From positions 193,505,373 to 193,569,372 of the forward strand of contig NC_081553.1 of NCBI RefSeq assembly GCF_963082655.1: a stretch of 64,000 bases of DNA, given 5' to 3'. The notes under the pieces were generated by a model that saw nothing but the letters and a program-made list of their open reading frames with translations, made no database searches and was not told where the DNA came from. Positions 1 to 11,450 of the stretch are shown here, in pieces; position 1 is the stretch's first letter, and each line of letters begins with the position of its first letter. Made by a program: the position numbers and the translations under genes. The DNA is from Stomoxys calcitrans. Taxonomy: Eukaryota > Arthropoda > Insecta > Diptera > Muscidae.

Positions 1-215
1 TCCAAATTGGTTTATAACCGAATACAACTCCCACGAGGTGTCTTCCGATACTCATGGAAAGTGTTGTACAAATCGGTCTGTAACCTGATATAGCTCCTAT
101 ATAAACCGATCTACATATTTGACGTCTTGAGCCCCTACAGGCCGCCAAAATTTTGTACGTATTGTTCTGTTACGACTTCCAACATACACGGTTGTCCAAA
201 TTGGTCTATAAACTA

Positions 216-449
216 TTGGGTTGCCCAAAAAGTAATTGCGGATTTTTTATATAGTCGGCGTTGATAAATTTTTTTCACAGCTTGTGACTCTGTAATGATA
301 TTCTTTCTTCTGTCAGTTATCAGCTGTTACTTTAAGCTTGCTTTAGAAAAAAAGTGTAAAAAAGTATATTTGATTAAAGTATATTCTAAGTTTTATTAAA
401 AATGCATTTACTTTCTTTTAAAAAATCCGCAACTTTTTGGGCAACCCAA
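216..449. mobile_element. Mariner-type MITE, copy 1 (234 bp)
   Basis: Inverted termini TTGGGTTGCCCAAAAAGT and a matching end GGGCAACCCAA are flanked by TA on both sides (214-215 and 450-451). Removing the element restores the host repeat phrase 'ctataaactatatagctccc', so the insertion is clean. The interior has no transposase. Two other copies lie at 1992-2225 and 44725-44959. TA duplication and terminus type point to the Tc1/mariner superfamily. Confidence 0.85.
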
Positions 450-600
450 TATATAGCTCCCATATAAACCTATCTATCAATTTGACATCTTGAGCCCCTG
501 GAATTCGCAAGTGGTGTTTTGTTATTGTTTCCAACTTCCATGATAAGTATTGTCCAAATCGGTTTAAAACCATGCGAGCCGATCTTCCGTTTAGACTTCT

Positions 601-899
601 GCAAATTTTGCCCATCAAACATTCCACTAAGGAACAGGGGCAAACTTCTCACATATCAATGAGTGCAGTCCGATTGAAGTTTAAGCTCAATGATAAGGGG
701 CCTCCTTTTTATAGCCGAGTCCGAACGGCGTGCCGCAGTGCGAAACCTCTTTAGAGAGAAGTTTTACATGGCATAGTACCTCACAAATGTTGCCAGCATT
801 AGGAGGGGAAAACCATCGCTGACAATTTTTTCTAATGATCTCGCCAGGATTCGAACCCAGGCGTTCAGTGTCATAGGCGGACATGCGCTACGGTGGCCT
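601..899 (-). mobile_element. tRNA-derived SINE with perfect 14-bp target-site duplication
   Basis: On the minus strand the head starts GGAGGCCACCGTAGCG and carries a perfect Pol III B box (GGTTCGAATCC) about 50 bases in, followed by a ~230-bp non-tRNA body ending near 'gatgggcaaaatttgc'. The 14-bp sequence CCGTTTAGACTTCT occurs at 587-600 and again at 900-913, a perfect target-site duplication. The A-box area looks shortened relative to a tRNA. A truncated relative is at 56465-56735. Confidence 0.85.
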
Positions 900-1085
900 C
901 CGTTTAGACTTCTACGGATCCTTAAAGCTTTAATTTTTGCCTGGCTTGGTAGAATTTTTGGTACATTAAGTACAACTATGTCCCTAAACTAAGTTCATTA
1001 TGTGTAAACTTTTAGTATAATCCATATGGTGGTGGGTGCCCATGATTCGGTCTGGCAGAACTTATCATGCTTTTATTTGTTTTCT

Positions 1086-1990
1086 CTTACTTGCTTTTGC
1101 GTGGGTCCATTTCTTTAGCGTTGCGACACCACAGGGACAACGGAGATTTTTTTTTTACGCAAAACGTTGCTTGAAAACGGAATGCATTTTTCCCAACCAT
1201 ACCATTAGCCTTTTCAAGAGTTGTTTTTAATTTTTTTGTTTTTTTTTTTTTTTTTTTTGTAAGTAAGCCATACTCTCTGATGTTTTGTTGTTATTTGGGG
1301 GCCACGGTGGCTTTGTCAGCATGGCTTTTGGTTTAGTTGTTATTATTTCGAGTCCTTGGACAATTAGTTTTTTTTTAACATGGTTAATGTGCTTCGTTTA
1401 GCGTAAATCTAAGCATAAACAAACATCAAACTGAAAGCAACCATTAATTGGTTGGGGGTTGAGTAGTGTGTGTTAAATGCGCCGCTGCGAGCTATTAAAA
1501 GGGGGTCGAAGGACCATACAATATGGTCAGCGTAAAGCTATTAATGGAACAATACCTAATTGTTAGAAACAAAAATATTTAACCCATAAAAACAAGGAGA
1601 ACGTTTTTTTTGGTTAATTTTTAATTGAAATTATGTTGAGTGGCATTGAGAGAATAGAAAAAGTGAAGAAATTTGGAAAATTTCACACGAATAACAAGGT
1701 TCTCAAACTGTCGGGAGATTGTTTAGGCTTTTTTTTATGGGTTCAACAAATGAAAATTTTATTTTTCGTTATTTTGTTAGTCGCCGGTGTCTCGTGATTC
1801 TGAGTGTCTCGTGATTTTAAAGGCCAAAACAGAATGAGCGCGTTGAGTTATGTTTTTGAGCGTTGCGTTGAAAAATACAACTCTGCAAACAAATACCACA
1901 AAAGCAACGTGTAAAAGTTAAACAATTTTTAACTTTAACGCCTAACACAAATCACTTCACGTATGACAACACAGAATGACGCTCGATTTT
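1086..1990. other. AT-rich intergenic or intronic DNA, no gene seen
   Basis: There is a long poly(T) tract near 1230-1257 and no open frame with coding character. No repeat family was recognised apart from the MITE that begins at 1992. Confidence 0.5.
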
Positions 1991-1991
1991 A

Positions 1992-2225
1992 TTGGTTGCC
2001 CAAAAAGTAATTGCGGATTTTTCATATAGTCGGCGTTGACAAATTTTTCACAGCTTGTGACTCTGTAATTGCATTCTTTCTTCTGTCAGTTATCAGCTGT
2101 TATTTTTAGATTGCTTTAGAAAAAAAGTGTAAAAAAGTATATTTGATTAAAGTTCCTTCTTAGTTTTATTAAAAATGCATTTACTTTCTTTTAAAAAATC
2201 CGCAATTAAGTTTTGGGCAACCCAA
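1992..2225. mobile_element. Mariner-type MITE, copy 2
   Basis: It is the same 234-bp element as at 216-449 in the same orientation, with one G lost from the left terminus (TTGGTTGCCC). Flanking TA dinucleotides are at 1990-1991 and 2226-2227. Confidence 0.85.
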
Positions 2226-2227
2226 TA

Positions 2228-3514
2228 TATCTAAATCTGAACCTGAGCTGTAACTACGGTCCAAATCGGTTTATAACCTGCTATAGCTGCTACCTGCTAC
2301 CGATCTCACGATTTGAAGCTGCAATTTTTGTCCGATCTGGCTGAAATTTTGCATGTAGTGTTCTGTTATAACTTCCAACAACTGTGCTAAATATGGTTCA
2401 AATTAGTTCATAACCAGGTATAGCTGCCATTTAAACCGATATTCGATCTTGATTTCTTGAGCCGCTAGAGGGCGCAAATCTTATCCGATTTGGCTGAAAT
2501 TTTGCATGAGATGTTTTGTTATATCATCCAACAACTGTGCTTAGTATGGCGGTACTTCTTGAGCCCCTGGAAGCCGCAATTTTTGAACGATTTAACTGAC
2601 ATTTTGCATGTAGTGTTCCGTTATGACTTCCGTTATAGCTCCCATATAAACCGATCTCACGATTTGACTTCTTGAGGCGCTGTAAGCCACAATTTTTGTC
2701 TGATCTGGCTGAAATATATATATAACTTTTAACTTCCAACAACAACAACGGTCCAAATCGGTCTATAACCTTATATAGCTGCCATATAAACCGAATTTGG
2801 ATCTTGCCTTCTTAAGCCTCTAGAGGGCGCAATTCTCGTCCGATTTGGCTGTAATTTTGCACGTGGTGTTTTGCTGTCACTTCCAACAACTGTGCTAAGT
2901 ACGGTTTAACTCAGTTCATAACCTGGTATAGCTGCCAAATAAACCGATCTTGGATCTTGACTTCTTGAGCCGCTAGAGGGCGCAATTCTCATCAGTTTTG
3001 GTTGAAATTTTGCACGTGGTGCTTTGGTATCACTTCCAAGAACTGTTTTAAATATGGTTCAAATTGGTTCATAAACTGTTATAGCTGCCATATAAACCGA
3101 ATTGGGATCTTGACTTCTAGGGCCTCTAGAGGGCGCAATTCTCATCCGATTTGGCAGTACAACGGCTTCTCCCTTGACCTTCAATATACGTGTTGAATAT
3201 GGTATGAATCGATCTATAGCTTGATACAGCTCCCATATAACCCGATCTAGCGATTTTGCTTCTTGAGCCCCTACAAGGCGCAATTCTTATCCGAATGAAC
3301 TGAAACATTACACAATAACTTCTACAATGTTCAGCATTCAATTCATTTATGGTCCGAATCGCACCATATTTTAACTCCAATAGCATAACAGTTCTTATTC
3401 ATTATTCTTTGTTGGCCTTAAAATAGATACCGCGCAAAGAACTCGACAAATGCTATCCATGGTAGTGGGTTCCCAAGATTAGTCCTGGCCGAACTTAGAA
3501 CGCTTTTGCTTGTT
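2228..3514 (+). mobile_element. Muscid-type interspersed element, several ~150-bp tandem units
   Basis: Repeated units of about 150 bp recur, each with 'tatagctgccatataaaccga', 'gacttcttgagcc', 'gcaattctcatccgatttggc' and 'gaaattttgcacg' phrases. The block ends with the characteristic terminus ('ggtagtgggttcccaagatt' then 'gcttttgcttgttt'). The units have diverged, indicating an old copy. Confidence 0.7.
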
Positions 3515-4230
3515 TCTGCTTACATCGCCTTCATAATTAAGCAGCAGCCGTTTTCAGCAAACAACAGACTTTTCAGCAGTGAGTCTGCTACTCTGATATT
3601 GAAGTACTACTGCTGTAATAGCAGAACTACTTCTTCAATAGCAGTAAAATTAACTACTAATATTCAGCAGACAGTGTTTGCTATTTTCAGCAATCTTTTT
3701 TCTATGAGGGTATCTTCCACATCTATGTATCACCAGATTTTCACTTTTAAAGCCTTTACAAGCGCATTTTTCAACCGATTTTCTCCAAATTTTGCAAAAC
3801 GCTTTTTTCTCCAACCGTCACAATATCGCTGGATTTTGGTCGAAAACAGTTCTGATTTGGATAAAGCTCCCATATATATGTTCGTCCGATTTGGACTAAT
3901 ATTTCAATAATGTGTTAATTTTTTAAACGATTTTCACGAAATTTGGCTGCCGGTATTGCTGTTGAATTTCTTTAAAATCGGCTTGGATTTCGATGTAGAT
4001 CCCATATATGTATATGTATCACCCGATTTTCACTTAAAGAACCAGCATCAGCATATTTCTTTACAGATTTTTTTGATTTTATCGCATATGCCGATTTCGG
4101 TTGAAATCTATTCAGACTTAGATATAACTCCCTTATATATTTTCGTCCGATTTTGACTACTACTGCAATAATTTGGGCATTTGTTAACCGATCCTTACAA
4201 AATGAGATTGCGCTGGTAACTGGGATTTGC
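3515..4230 (+). repeat. Two ~290-bp diverged repeat units of a second interspersed family
   Basis: The phrase 'tatgtatcacc.gattttcac' occurs at about 3724 and again about 4013. Each occurrence is followed ~150 bp later by a 'cccatatat..ttcgtccgattt' phrase, giving two degenerate tandem units. The 134-residue open frame through this stretch is low-complexity and aperiodic in codon use, so I do not treat it as a gene. Confidence 0.5.
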
Positions 4231-4618
4231 TTGGGTAGTATTTGTTCTTAACACAGAAGATATTTTGTTAAAATTTATTGATTGTATATTTGGTTCCACA
4301 CAAATACTTTTTATTTAATTAAATAAAAAACTTAAAGAAATTGTTGATAAATATAAATTCGTAATATATCTTAAATATAAAAAAGGCGATGGTTTTCTTT
4401 GGTTCAATTTTGTAAATGTAGTGAATAAATATAAAGGCAATTACTTAAGCAGCACCTTATTACTGGTAAGCTTTAAGTAATGGAGAAAATAATGAGATGC
4501 CAATATTTGATGAGATGCAGGGTAATTATAAAACACTCTTATTAACACATGAAACCTGACTTTTAAGCCCATGAATATAAGGTTCAGTCACAGGGTCGAA
4601 AGTAAGGACATTCTTCAG

Positions 4619-6344
4619 TTATATGTGTATAACAGTATCTCCTTTTAATTTGTTATATGAATCTTCTGCATCTTGGGCATATTCGTGATACTCCTTTTCA
4701 ATAGAATCATAGTCTTCTTCATAGTCTTCCTCATTCTCCTCATCATAGTCCTCCATCTCCTTTTCCTCCTCATCATATTCGACATCCTCATCGTCTTCAT
4801 CGTAGTATTCATCTTCATATTCATCATCCTTATTACTGCAACATACCTTTATAATGATCCAGACAAGCAGGAGAGTGACCAGCAATCCTAGACCCATAAT
4901 GGGATAAATATTTCCCGTTATAAGTTCCATAGTTGTGGCTTTAAGTCTGCGGGGCGTTGTCACCTCTTGGAAATCGTCATTGCGATAATTGCAACCATCG
5001 GAATGGCATGTATAACAATTACCCTCGCATTTCCATGCAGATGTTTTGCAAGCGCGTCTAACAAATTCAACACCGGCTGAAAAAAAAAATTAACAAAAAA
5101 ACAAGTAAAAGCGTGCTAAGGTTGGCCAGGCCGAATTTTGGGAGCCCACCACCTTGGATTCTGCTAAAATTGGGAGCTGTATCTGTTTATAGACCGTGTT
5201 GGACCATACTTGGCACAGTTGTTTAGAGTCATAACAGAACACAAATCGAAAGAAAATTGAGGCTTACAGGGGCTCAAGTGGTCAAGAAATCAAATCGGAA
5301 GGTCGGTTTATATGGAAGCTACATCAGGTTCTTGACCGATTCGGACCGTACATGGCACAGTTGTTGGAAGTCGTAACAGAAGACTACAATTTCAGCCAGG
5401 GGCTAAAGATGTCAAATCGGGAGATCGTTTTATATGGGAGCTATGTCTAAATCTGAACCGATATGGTCCGTTTGCAAACTCCAACAATCTACATCAATGT
5501 TAAGTATCTGTGTAACATTTTAAGCTGCTAGCTTCACGCGTTCGGCCGCTATCGTAATTTCGAAGTGAAAATCGGGAGTTCGGTTTATATGGGAGCTATA
5601 TCAGGTTCTCCACCGATTTGAACCGTAATTAGCACAGTTGTTGGAAGTAACAACGAAACACTATGTACAAAGTTTCAAAGCCAAATCGGACAAAAATTGC
5701 GGCTTCCAGAGGCTCAAGAAGACAAATCGGGAAATCGGTTTATATGGGAGCTATATCTACATCTGAACCTACATGGCCCATTTGCAATCCCCAATGACCT
5801 ACATCAATATTAGGTATCTGTGCAAATCTATCCAAGCGGATAGCTTCATGCGCTTGGCCGCTATCGTGATTTCGACAGACGAACGGACTGGCGGGCAGAC
5901 GGACTGACGGACGGACAAAGCTAGATCGAATCAGAATGTCGAGACGATCCAGAATATATGTTCTTTATGGGGTCTCAGATCAATATTTCGAGGTGTTACA
6001 AACGGAATGACTAGATTAGTAAACTCCCATCCTATATGGTGGTGGGTATTTTTACATTTAGTAGGAAAAAAAAAATATATAATAAATTTTACCTTTTGTT
6101 TTCACCTCAGTTACACAGGCAGTTGCAGTTGAGTCACATTCATTTAGAAATATTGTATGGCCTTTTTCGAACTCGAAGCATCCGCCATCAATCGTATTTT
6201 TGCACTGGTGGCATTGTAGGGCGAGTCCTAGTCCAAACAAAATCGATATTAATATTGCAATAGGAATTCCAATTAGTCTTTATAATTACCCTCTAATGAT
6301 CCTTGTAGAACAAGTAAACCAATCACCAGCGCATGTAGCTCCAT
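4619..6344 (-). CDS. LU-domain (Ly6/uPAR-like) single-pass membrane protein with acidic tail, copy A
   Basis: I model three exons on the minus strand: 6344-6290, 6227-6093 and 5076-4619, with GT-AG introns and phase-1 junctions, giving 215 residues. Residues 1-18 form a short signal peptide (MELHALVIGLLVLQG). Residues ~20-94 hold ten cysteines (24, 27, 35, 49, 56, 73, 80, 84, 87, 92) ending in the C-x4-CN pattern typical of LU domains. Residues ~120-141 are a hydrophobic helix, and from 147 there is a very acidic Asp/Glu/Tyr tail that ends TVIHI. LU proteins of flies (quiver/sleepless-like, boudin-like) usually act at the cell surface and are often GPI-anchored; here a transmembrane helix and charged tail replace the anchor. 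Intron 2 is enlarged by a transposon (5100-6052). The paralogue at 12444-13424 starts seven codons upstream; that ATG is AAG here, so the start is the internal methionine. The ligand is unknown. Confidence 0.75.
5100..6052 (-). mobile_element. Muscid-type interspersed element inside intron 2 of LU gene copy A
   Basis: In reverse orientation it starts 'acaagtaaaagcgtgctaag' and ends with 'cctatatggtggtgggtatt', the two family termini, and contains about five degenerate ~150-bp units. It accounts for most of the 1016-bp intron; the same intron in copy B is 206 bp and lacks it. The insertion therefore postdates the gene duplication, or was lost from B. Confidence 0.75.
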
Positions 6345-6551
6345 CGAAATTTGCCTCTTGGCTTTCCTAGTTTGTGATCTGTCTGAAAACGACCAAAAAT
6401 TCTTGTTCTATAAGCTCTTAATCTACTGGTCACGGCAACAACATAACAAGACTGATTAGATCGAAATTCCACGATGTAGACTTTAAAAATGAAAATGATT
6501 TAAAACCACAAAGTGAATCAGAATATTATTCTATTTTAATGAAAGAAAGAA
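6345..6551 (-). promoter_or_regulatory. Conserved 5' flank of LU gene copy A
   Basis: This stretch aligns by eye with 13425-13570 upstream of copy B: shared blocks include the 'tggtcacgg/tgaccacgg' block, a 'ttaaaaatga/tataaaaatga' block and 'aaaaccacaaag'. A T-rich TATA-like block lies ~180 bp upstream of the start on the minus strand. The transcription start is not determined. Confidence 0.35.
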
Positions 6552-7877
6552 AACAAGTAAAAACGTTGTAGGCTCGGCCGTGACGAACTTTGGTTACCCA
6601 CCACCATGGGTATATTCATCATCCTATTTTATAACAACACCACCACCATATCCATCGTTATATCCAAATATAAGCTGGTCTGTATCATATTTGATTTAGT
6701 TGCCAAGAATTCTTACACAAGTCACAGTTTCAGCGAAATCGGGCAATAATTCTTTCCTAAATTAGAAGAACTGTGTAAATGACAGCTATATTTAAATATG
6801 GTCCGATCTGGATAATATTCAGGTCGAATGACGGGAGGTCTAAAGCAAATTTCAGCGAAATCCGGTAATAAATGCGGCTTTTATGGGCTTAAGACCCTAA
6901 ATAGGCAGATCGGTCTATATGGGAGCCATATCTAAATATGATCCGATCTGGACCATATTTGATTCGGATGACGGGAGGCCCAAAACAACTCATTGTTTCA
7001 AATTTCTGCGAAATCGCGTAATAAATGCGGCTTTTATGTGCTTAAGTCCATAAATCTACAGATCGGTCTATATGGAAGGTATATCTAAATAAGGTCCGAT
7101 ATAGACCATATTTGGGTTGGGTGGCACTAGGCCCAAAACAACTCACTGTTGAAAATTTCAGGGATATCGGGTAACAAATATGGCTTTTATGGGCTTGAGA
7201 CCCTAAATCGGTAGATCGGTCTATATGGCAGCTATATCTAAATAAGGTCCGATCTTGACCATATTTGATTCGGATAACGGAAGGCCCAAAACAACTCACT
7301 GTATAAAATTTCTGCGAAATTGGGTAATAAATGCGTCTTTTATGTACTTAAGACCGTAAATCGCCAGATCGGTCTATATGGCAGCCATATCTAAATATGG
7401 TCCGATCTGGACCATATTTGATTCGGATGTCGGGAGGCTCAAAACAACTCACTGTTTAAAATTTCTGCAAAATCGGGTAATAAATGCGGGCTTAAGGCTT
7501 ATGGGCTTTAGACCCTATATAGCACCTATACCTAAATATGGTCCAATCTGAACCATATTTGGTTTAGATTACAAGTGGCCTAAAGCAGCTAAGTTTCCAA
7601 ATTTCAGCGAATTCGGATAATAAATGTGTTTTTGTGGGCTTAAGATCCTAAATAGGCATCGGAAGAAATACGGATATGTGCAAAATTTAGCTCGGCATCC
7701 TAATTTTTGAAGGCTGTAGCGTGATAACAACTGACGAATGGTCAGACGGACATCGTCTTAGAATTTTAGGACCATCAGAAATAAATATACTTAGTAGCGT
7801 TGGAAAGGGATATTTCGATGTATTGCAAATGGACTAACTAAATGAATACACGCCCTCTCCTATGGTGGTGGGCATAA
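6552..7877 (-). mobile_element. Interspersed element, related family with ~151-156-bp units
   Basis: The termini match the muscid-type family ('aaacaagtaaaaacg' at left, 'ctatggtggtgggcataa' at right), but the internal units differ ('gatcggtctatatgg', 'aggcccaaaacaactca', 'aataaatgcggcttttatg'). Unit starts near 6909, 7060, 7216 and 7367 give a 151-156-bp period. It inserted within the duplicated LU-gene segment upstream of copy A; copy B lacks it. Confidence 0.7.
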
Positions 7878-8146
7878 ACAATTTAAGCTACAATACAAAT
7901 GATATCAATCTCTGTAGTTTACAATACAATACTCTCTTAAACAAATATAAATATGATGGATGTCTTAAAAATAAACCAAAACGCATTTTGCTTCGTTAAA
8001 AATACGAAAAGTGAGTGTACCATAAAAATAAACTAGGATGACTTTAAGTCATCTACTGGGTAAATTACCAACAAAAAGTTCCATTGACAGAATTTGAAGC
8101 ATAAGATAAAGAAACTTGATCTGAGTACCACATTTTTTTTTGTCTG

Positions 8147-8170
8147 AAACTTTGTCTGATTGACAAATTT
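8147..8170 (-). repeat. Single reverse-oriented S-satellite unit before array S1
   Basis: The sequence AAACTTTGTCTGATTGACAA reads as an S unit in reverse orientation, about 20 bp before the forward-oriented array S1. This makes a head-to-head junction at the array edge. Confidence 0.55.
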
Positions 8171-8188
8171 AAGCAATTATGATGCTGA

Positions 8189-10801
8189 GACAAAGTTTCT
8201 TTAGAAAATTTGTCGCTCAGACAAAGTTTCTTTAGAAAATTTGTCGCTCAGACAAAGTTTCTTTGGAAAATTTGTCGCTCAGACAAAGTTTCTTTAGAAA
8301 ATTTGTCGCTCAGACAAAGTTTCTTTAGAAAATTTGTCGCTCAGACAAAGTTTCTTTAGAAAATTTGTCGCTCAGACAAAGTATCTTTAGAAAATTTGTC
8401 GCTCAGACAAAGTTTCTTTAGAAAATTTGTCGCTCAGACAAAGTTTCTTTAGAAAATTTGTCGCTCAGACAAAGTTTCTTTAGAAAATTTGTCGCTCAGA
8501 CAAAGTTTCTTTAGAAAATTTGTCGCTCAGACAAAGTTTCTTTAGAAAATTTGTCGCTCAGACAAAGTTTCTTTAGAAAATTTGTCGCTCAGACAAAGTT
8601 TCTTTAGAAAATTTGTCGCTCAAACAAAGTTTCTTTAGAAAATTTGTCGCTCAGACAAAGTTTCTTTGGAAAATTTGTCGGTCAGACAAAGTTTCTTTAG
8701 AAAATTTGTCGCTCAGACAAAGTTTCTTTAGAAAATTTGTCGCTCAGACAAAGTTTCTTTAGAAAATTTGTCGCTCAGACAAAGTATCTTTAGAAAATTT
8801 GTCGCTCAGACAAAGTTTCTTTAGAAAATTTGTCGCTCAGACAAAGTTTCTTTAGAAAATTTGTCGCTCAGACAAAGTTTCTTTAGAAAATTTGTCGCTC
8901 AGACAAAGTTTCTTTAGAAAATTTGTCGCTCAGACAAAGTTTCTTTAGAAAATTTGTCGCTCAGACAAAGTTTCTTTAGAAAATTTGTCGCTCAGACAAA
9001 GTTTCTTTAGAAAATTTGTCGCTCAGACAAAGTTTCTTTAGAAAATTTGTCGCTCAGACAAAGTTTCTTTAGAAAATTTGTCGCTCAGACAAAGTTTCTT
9101 TAGAAAATTTGTCGCTCAGACAAAGTTTCTTTAGAAAATTTGTCGCTCAGACAAAGTTTCTTTAGAAAATTTGTCGGTCAGACAAAGTTTCTTTAGAAAA
9201 TTTGTCGGTCAGACAAAGTTTCTTTAGAAAATTTGTCGGTCAGACAAAGTTTCTTTAGAAAATTTGTCGGTCAGACAAAGTTTCTTTAGAAAATTTGTCG
9301 CTCAGACAAAGTTTCTTTAGAAAATTTGTCGCTCAGACAAAGTTTCTTTAGAAAATTTGTCGCTCAGACAAAGTTTCTTTAGAAAATTTGTCGCTCAGAC
9401 AAAGTTTCTTTAGAAAATTTGTCGCTCAGACAAAGTTTCTTTAGAAAATTTGTCGCTCAGACAAAGTTTCTTTAGAAAATTTGTCGCTCAGACAAAGTTT
9501 CTTTAGAAAATTTGTCGCTCAGACAAAGTTTCTTTAGAAAATTTGTCGCTCAGACAAAGTTTCTTTAGAAAATTTGTCGCTCAGACAAAGTTTCTTTAGA
9601 AAATTTGTCGCTCAGACAAAGTTTCTTTAGAAAATTTGTCGCTCAGACAAAGTTTCTTTAGAAAATTTGTCGCCCAGACAAAGTTTCTTTAGAAAATTTG
9701 TCGCCCAGACAAAGTTTCTTTAGAAAATTTGTCGCTCAGACAAAGTTTCTTTAGAAAATTTGTCGCTCAGACAAAGTTTCTTTAGAAAATTTGTCGCTCA
9801 GACAAAGTTTCTTTAGAAAATTTGTCGCTCAGACAAAGTTTCTTTAGAAAATTTGTCGCTCAGACAAAGTTTCTTTAGAAAATTTGTCGCTCAGACAAAG
9901 TTTCTTTAGAAAATTTGTCGCTCAGACAAAGTTTCTTTAGAAAATTTGTCGCTCAGACAAAGTTTCTTTAGAAAATTTGTCGCTCAGACAAAGTTTCTTT
10001 AGAAAATTTGTCGCTCAGACAAAGGTTCTTTAGAAAATTTTTCGCTCAGACAAAGTTTCTTTAGAAAATTTGTCGCTCAGACAAAGTTTCTTTAGAAAAT
10101 TTGTCGCTCAGACAAAATTTCTTTAGAAAATTTGTCGCTCAGACAAAATTTCTTTAGAAAATTTGTCGCTCAGACAAAATTTCTTTAGAAAATTTGTCGC
10201 TCAGACAAAGTTTCTTTAGAAAATTTGTCGCTCAGACAAAGTTTCTTTAGAAAATTTGTCGCTCAGACAAAGTTTCTTTAGAAAATTTGTCGCTCAGACA
10301 AAGTTTCTTTAGAAAATTTGTCGCTCAGACAAAGTTTCTTTAGAAAATTCGTCGCTCAGACAAAGTTTCTTTAGAAAATTCGTCGCTCAGACAAAGTTTC
10401 TTTAGAAAATTTGTCGCTCAGACAAAGTTTCTTTAGAAAATTTGTCTCTCAGACAAAGTTTCTTTAGAAAATTTGTTGCTCAGACAAAGTTTCGTTAGAA
10501 AATTTGTCGCTCAGACAAAGTTTCTTTAGAAAATTTTTCGCTCAGACAAAGTTTCTTTAGAAAATTTGTCGCTCAGACAAAGTTTCTTTAGAAAATTTGT
10601 CGCTCAGACAAAGTTTCTTTAGAAAATTTGTCGGTCAGACAAAGTTTCTTTAGAAAATTTGTCGCTCAGACAAAGTTTCTTTAGAAAATTTGTCGCTCAG
10701 ACAAAGTTTCTTTAGAAAATTTGTCGCTCAGACAAAGTTTCTTTAGAAAATTTGTCGCTCAGACAAAGTTTCTTTAGAAAATTTGTCGCTCAGACAAAGT
10801 T
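8189..10801 (+). repeat. Satellite array S1: ~84 copies of a 31-bp quasi-palindromic unit, forward
   Basis: The unit is a 26-bp imperfect inverted repeat (GACAAA...TTTGTC, centre CTTTAG) plus a 5-bp spacer (usually GCTCA). Period is 31 bp over 2613 bp. Variants come in runs, such as spacer GGTCA at about 9171-9300 and AAATTT in place of AAGTTT near 10111-10190. No gene is present. The array sits between the two LU-gene segments. Confidence 0.97.
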
Positions 10802-11134
10802 TATAAATAAATAAGCGATTTTAAAATATATATTTTATAAATCGAAGGACCATTATATATGCGCGATATGGTGGTTTTGCAGTTCCCAACGACTTATTTT
10901 AATAAGAGGTTGCTTTAGTAGCCAACAGGATCATGATTTCAAAAGCAGGATCGACCGATACACGGATGGTCATGGCTAGATAGTCAATCATTATCAAGAC
11001 GATGAAGTAAATACCTATACCCTTAATAGGTTCGCACGTTTATATTCGAGGTGTTACAAACGGTATGACCTATGGTCGTGGATATAAAAACGGCTTCTTT
11101 GTTTCTTTTTCTTTAAAATTTTTTAAATGCTGAA
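10802..11134. other. Degenerate interspersed-element fragment
   Basis: The phrase 'tcgaggtgttacaaacggta' at about 11048 followed by 'ggtcgtggatataaaaa' identifies the remnant of a reverse-oriented muscid-type element terminus. The rest is AT-rich and unassigned. Confidence 0.45.
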
Positions 11135-11321
11135 GATTAAAATATAGGCAATTACTTTAACAGCACCTCATAACTGAGATGCTGTAAGTGCTGATGAAAA
11201 TAATGAGATGCCAATATTTGATAAGATGCAGAGTAATAATTAATCACATTACTTGCATGCCATGAAGATGAGTGTATTAGTTATATTAACGCATGAAACC
11301 TGATTCTTAGCCCTTAAGTCT

Positions 11322-11450
11322 TTAGTTATATGCGTATAAAAGTTTTAGGTTATAAGTGTACAACAGTTTTAGGTTATATGTGTATAACAGTTTTAGGTTA
11401 TATGTGTACAACAGTTTTAGGTTATATGTGTATAACAGTTTTAGGTTATA
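11322..11450 (+). repeat. 24-bp satellite, left part (about 5 units)
   Basis: The unit is GTTATATGTGTATAAC (6-bp arms, TGTG loop) plus spacer AGTTTTAG. The array continues at 12057 after a transposon that splits one unit exactly at its TA. The first unit grows out of sequence homologous to the 3' end of the LU gene. Being 24 bp, the unit gives artificial open frames on both strands. Confidence 0.9.

Larger units (their letters stand above)
1..1085 (+). mobile_element. Muscid-type interspersed element (5' truncated), carrying nested MITE and SINE
   Basis: Degenerate copies of the ~153-bp unit are visible (phrases like TATAGCTCCCATATAAACC and 'gacatcttgagcccctgg'). The element ends at about 1085 with the family's terminal phrase 'ggtggtgggtgcccatgattcgg' and a run toward 'gcttttatttg'. 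Two later insertions interrupt it: a mariner MITE (216-449) and a SINE (601-899). Short open frames here are by-products of the repeat. The class of this element is not known to me. Confidence 0.7.

Noticed and set aside
834..899. tRNA-like sequence with a perfect B box, also at ~51786.
   Set aside because: Both are the heads of SINEs with long non-tRNA bodies, and the first has a flanking target duplication; neither folds as a complete tRNA by eye.
8189..10801. Regular ~31-bp repeats with internal dyad resemble a CRISPR array.
   Set aside because: There are no unique spacers; the 5-bp linkers are constant, the DNA is eukaryotic, and no cas-like gene is nearby.
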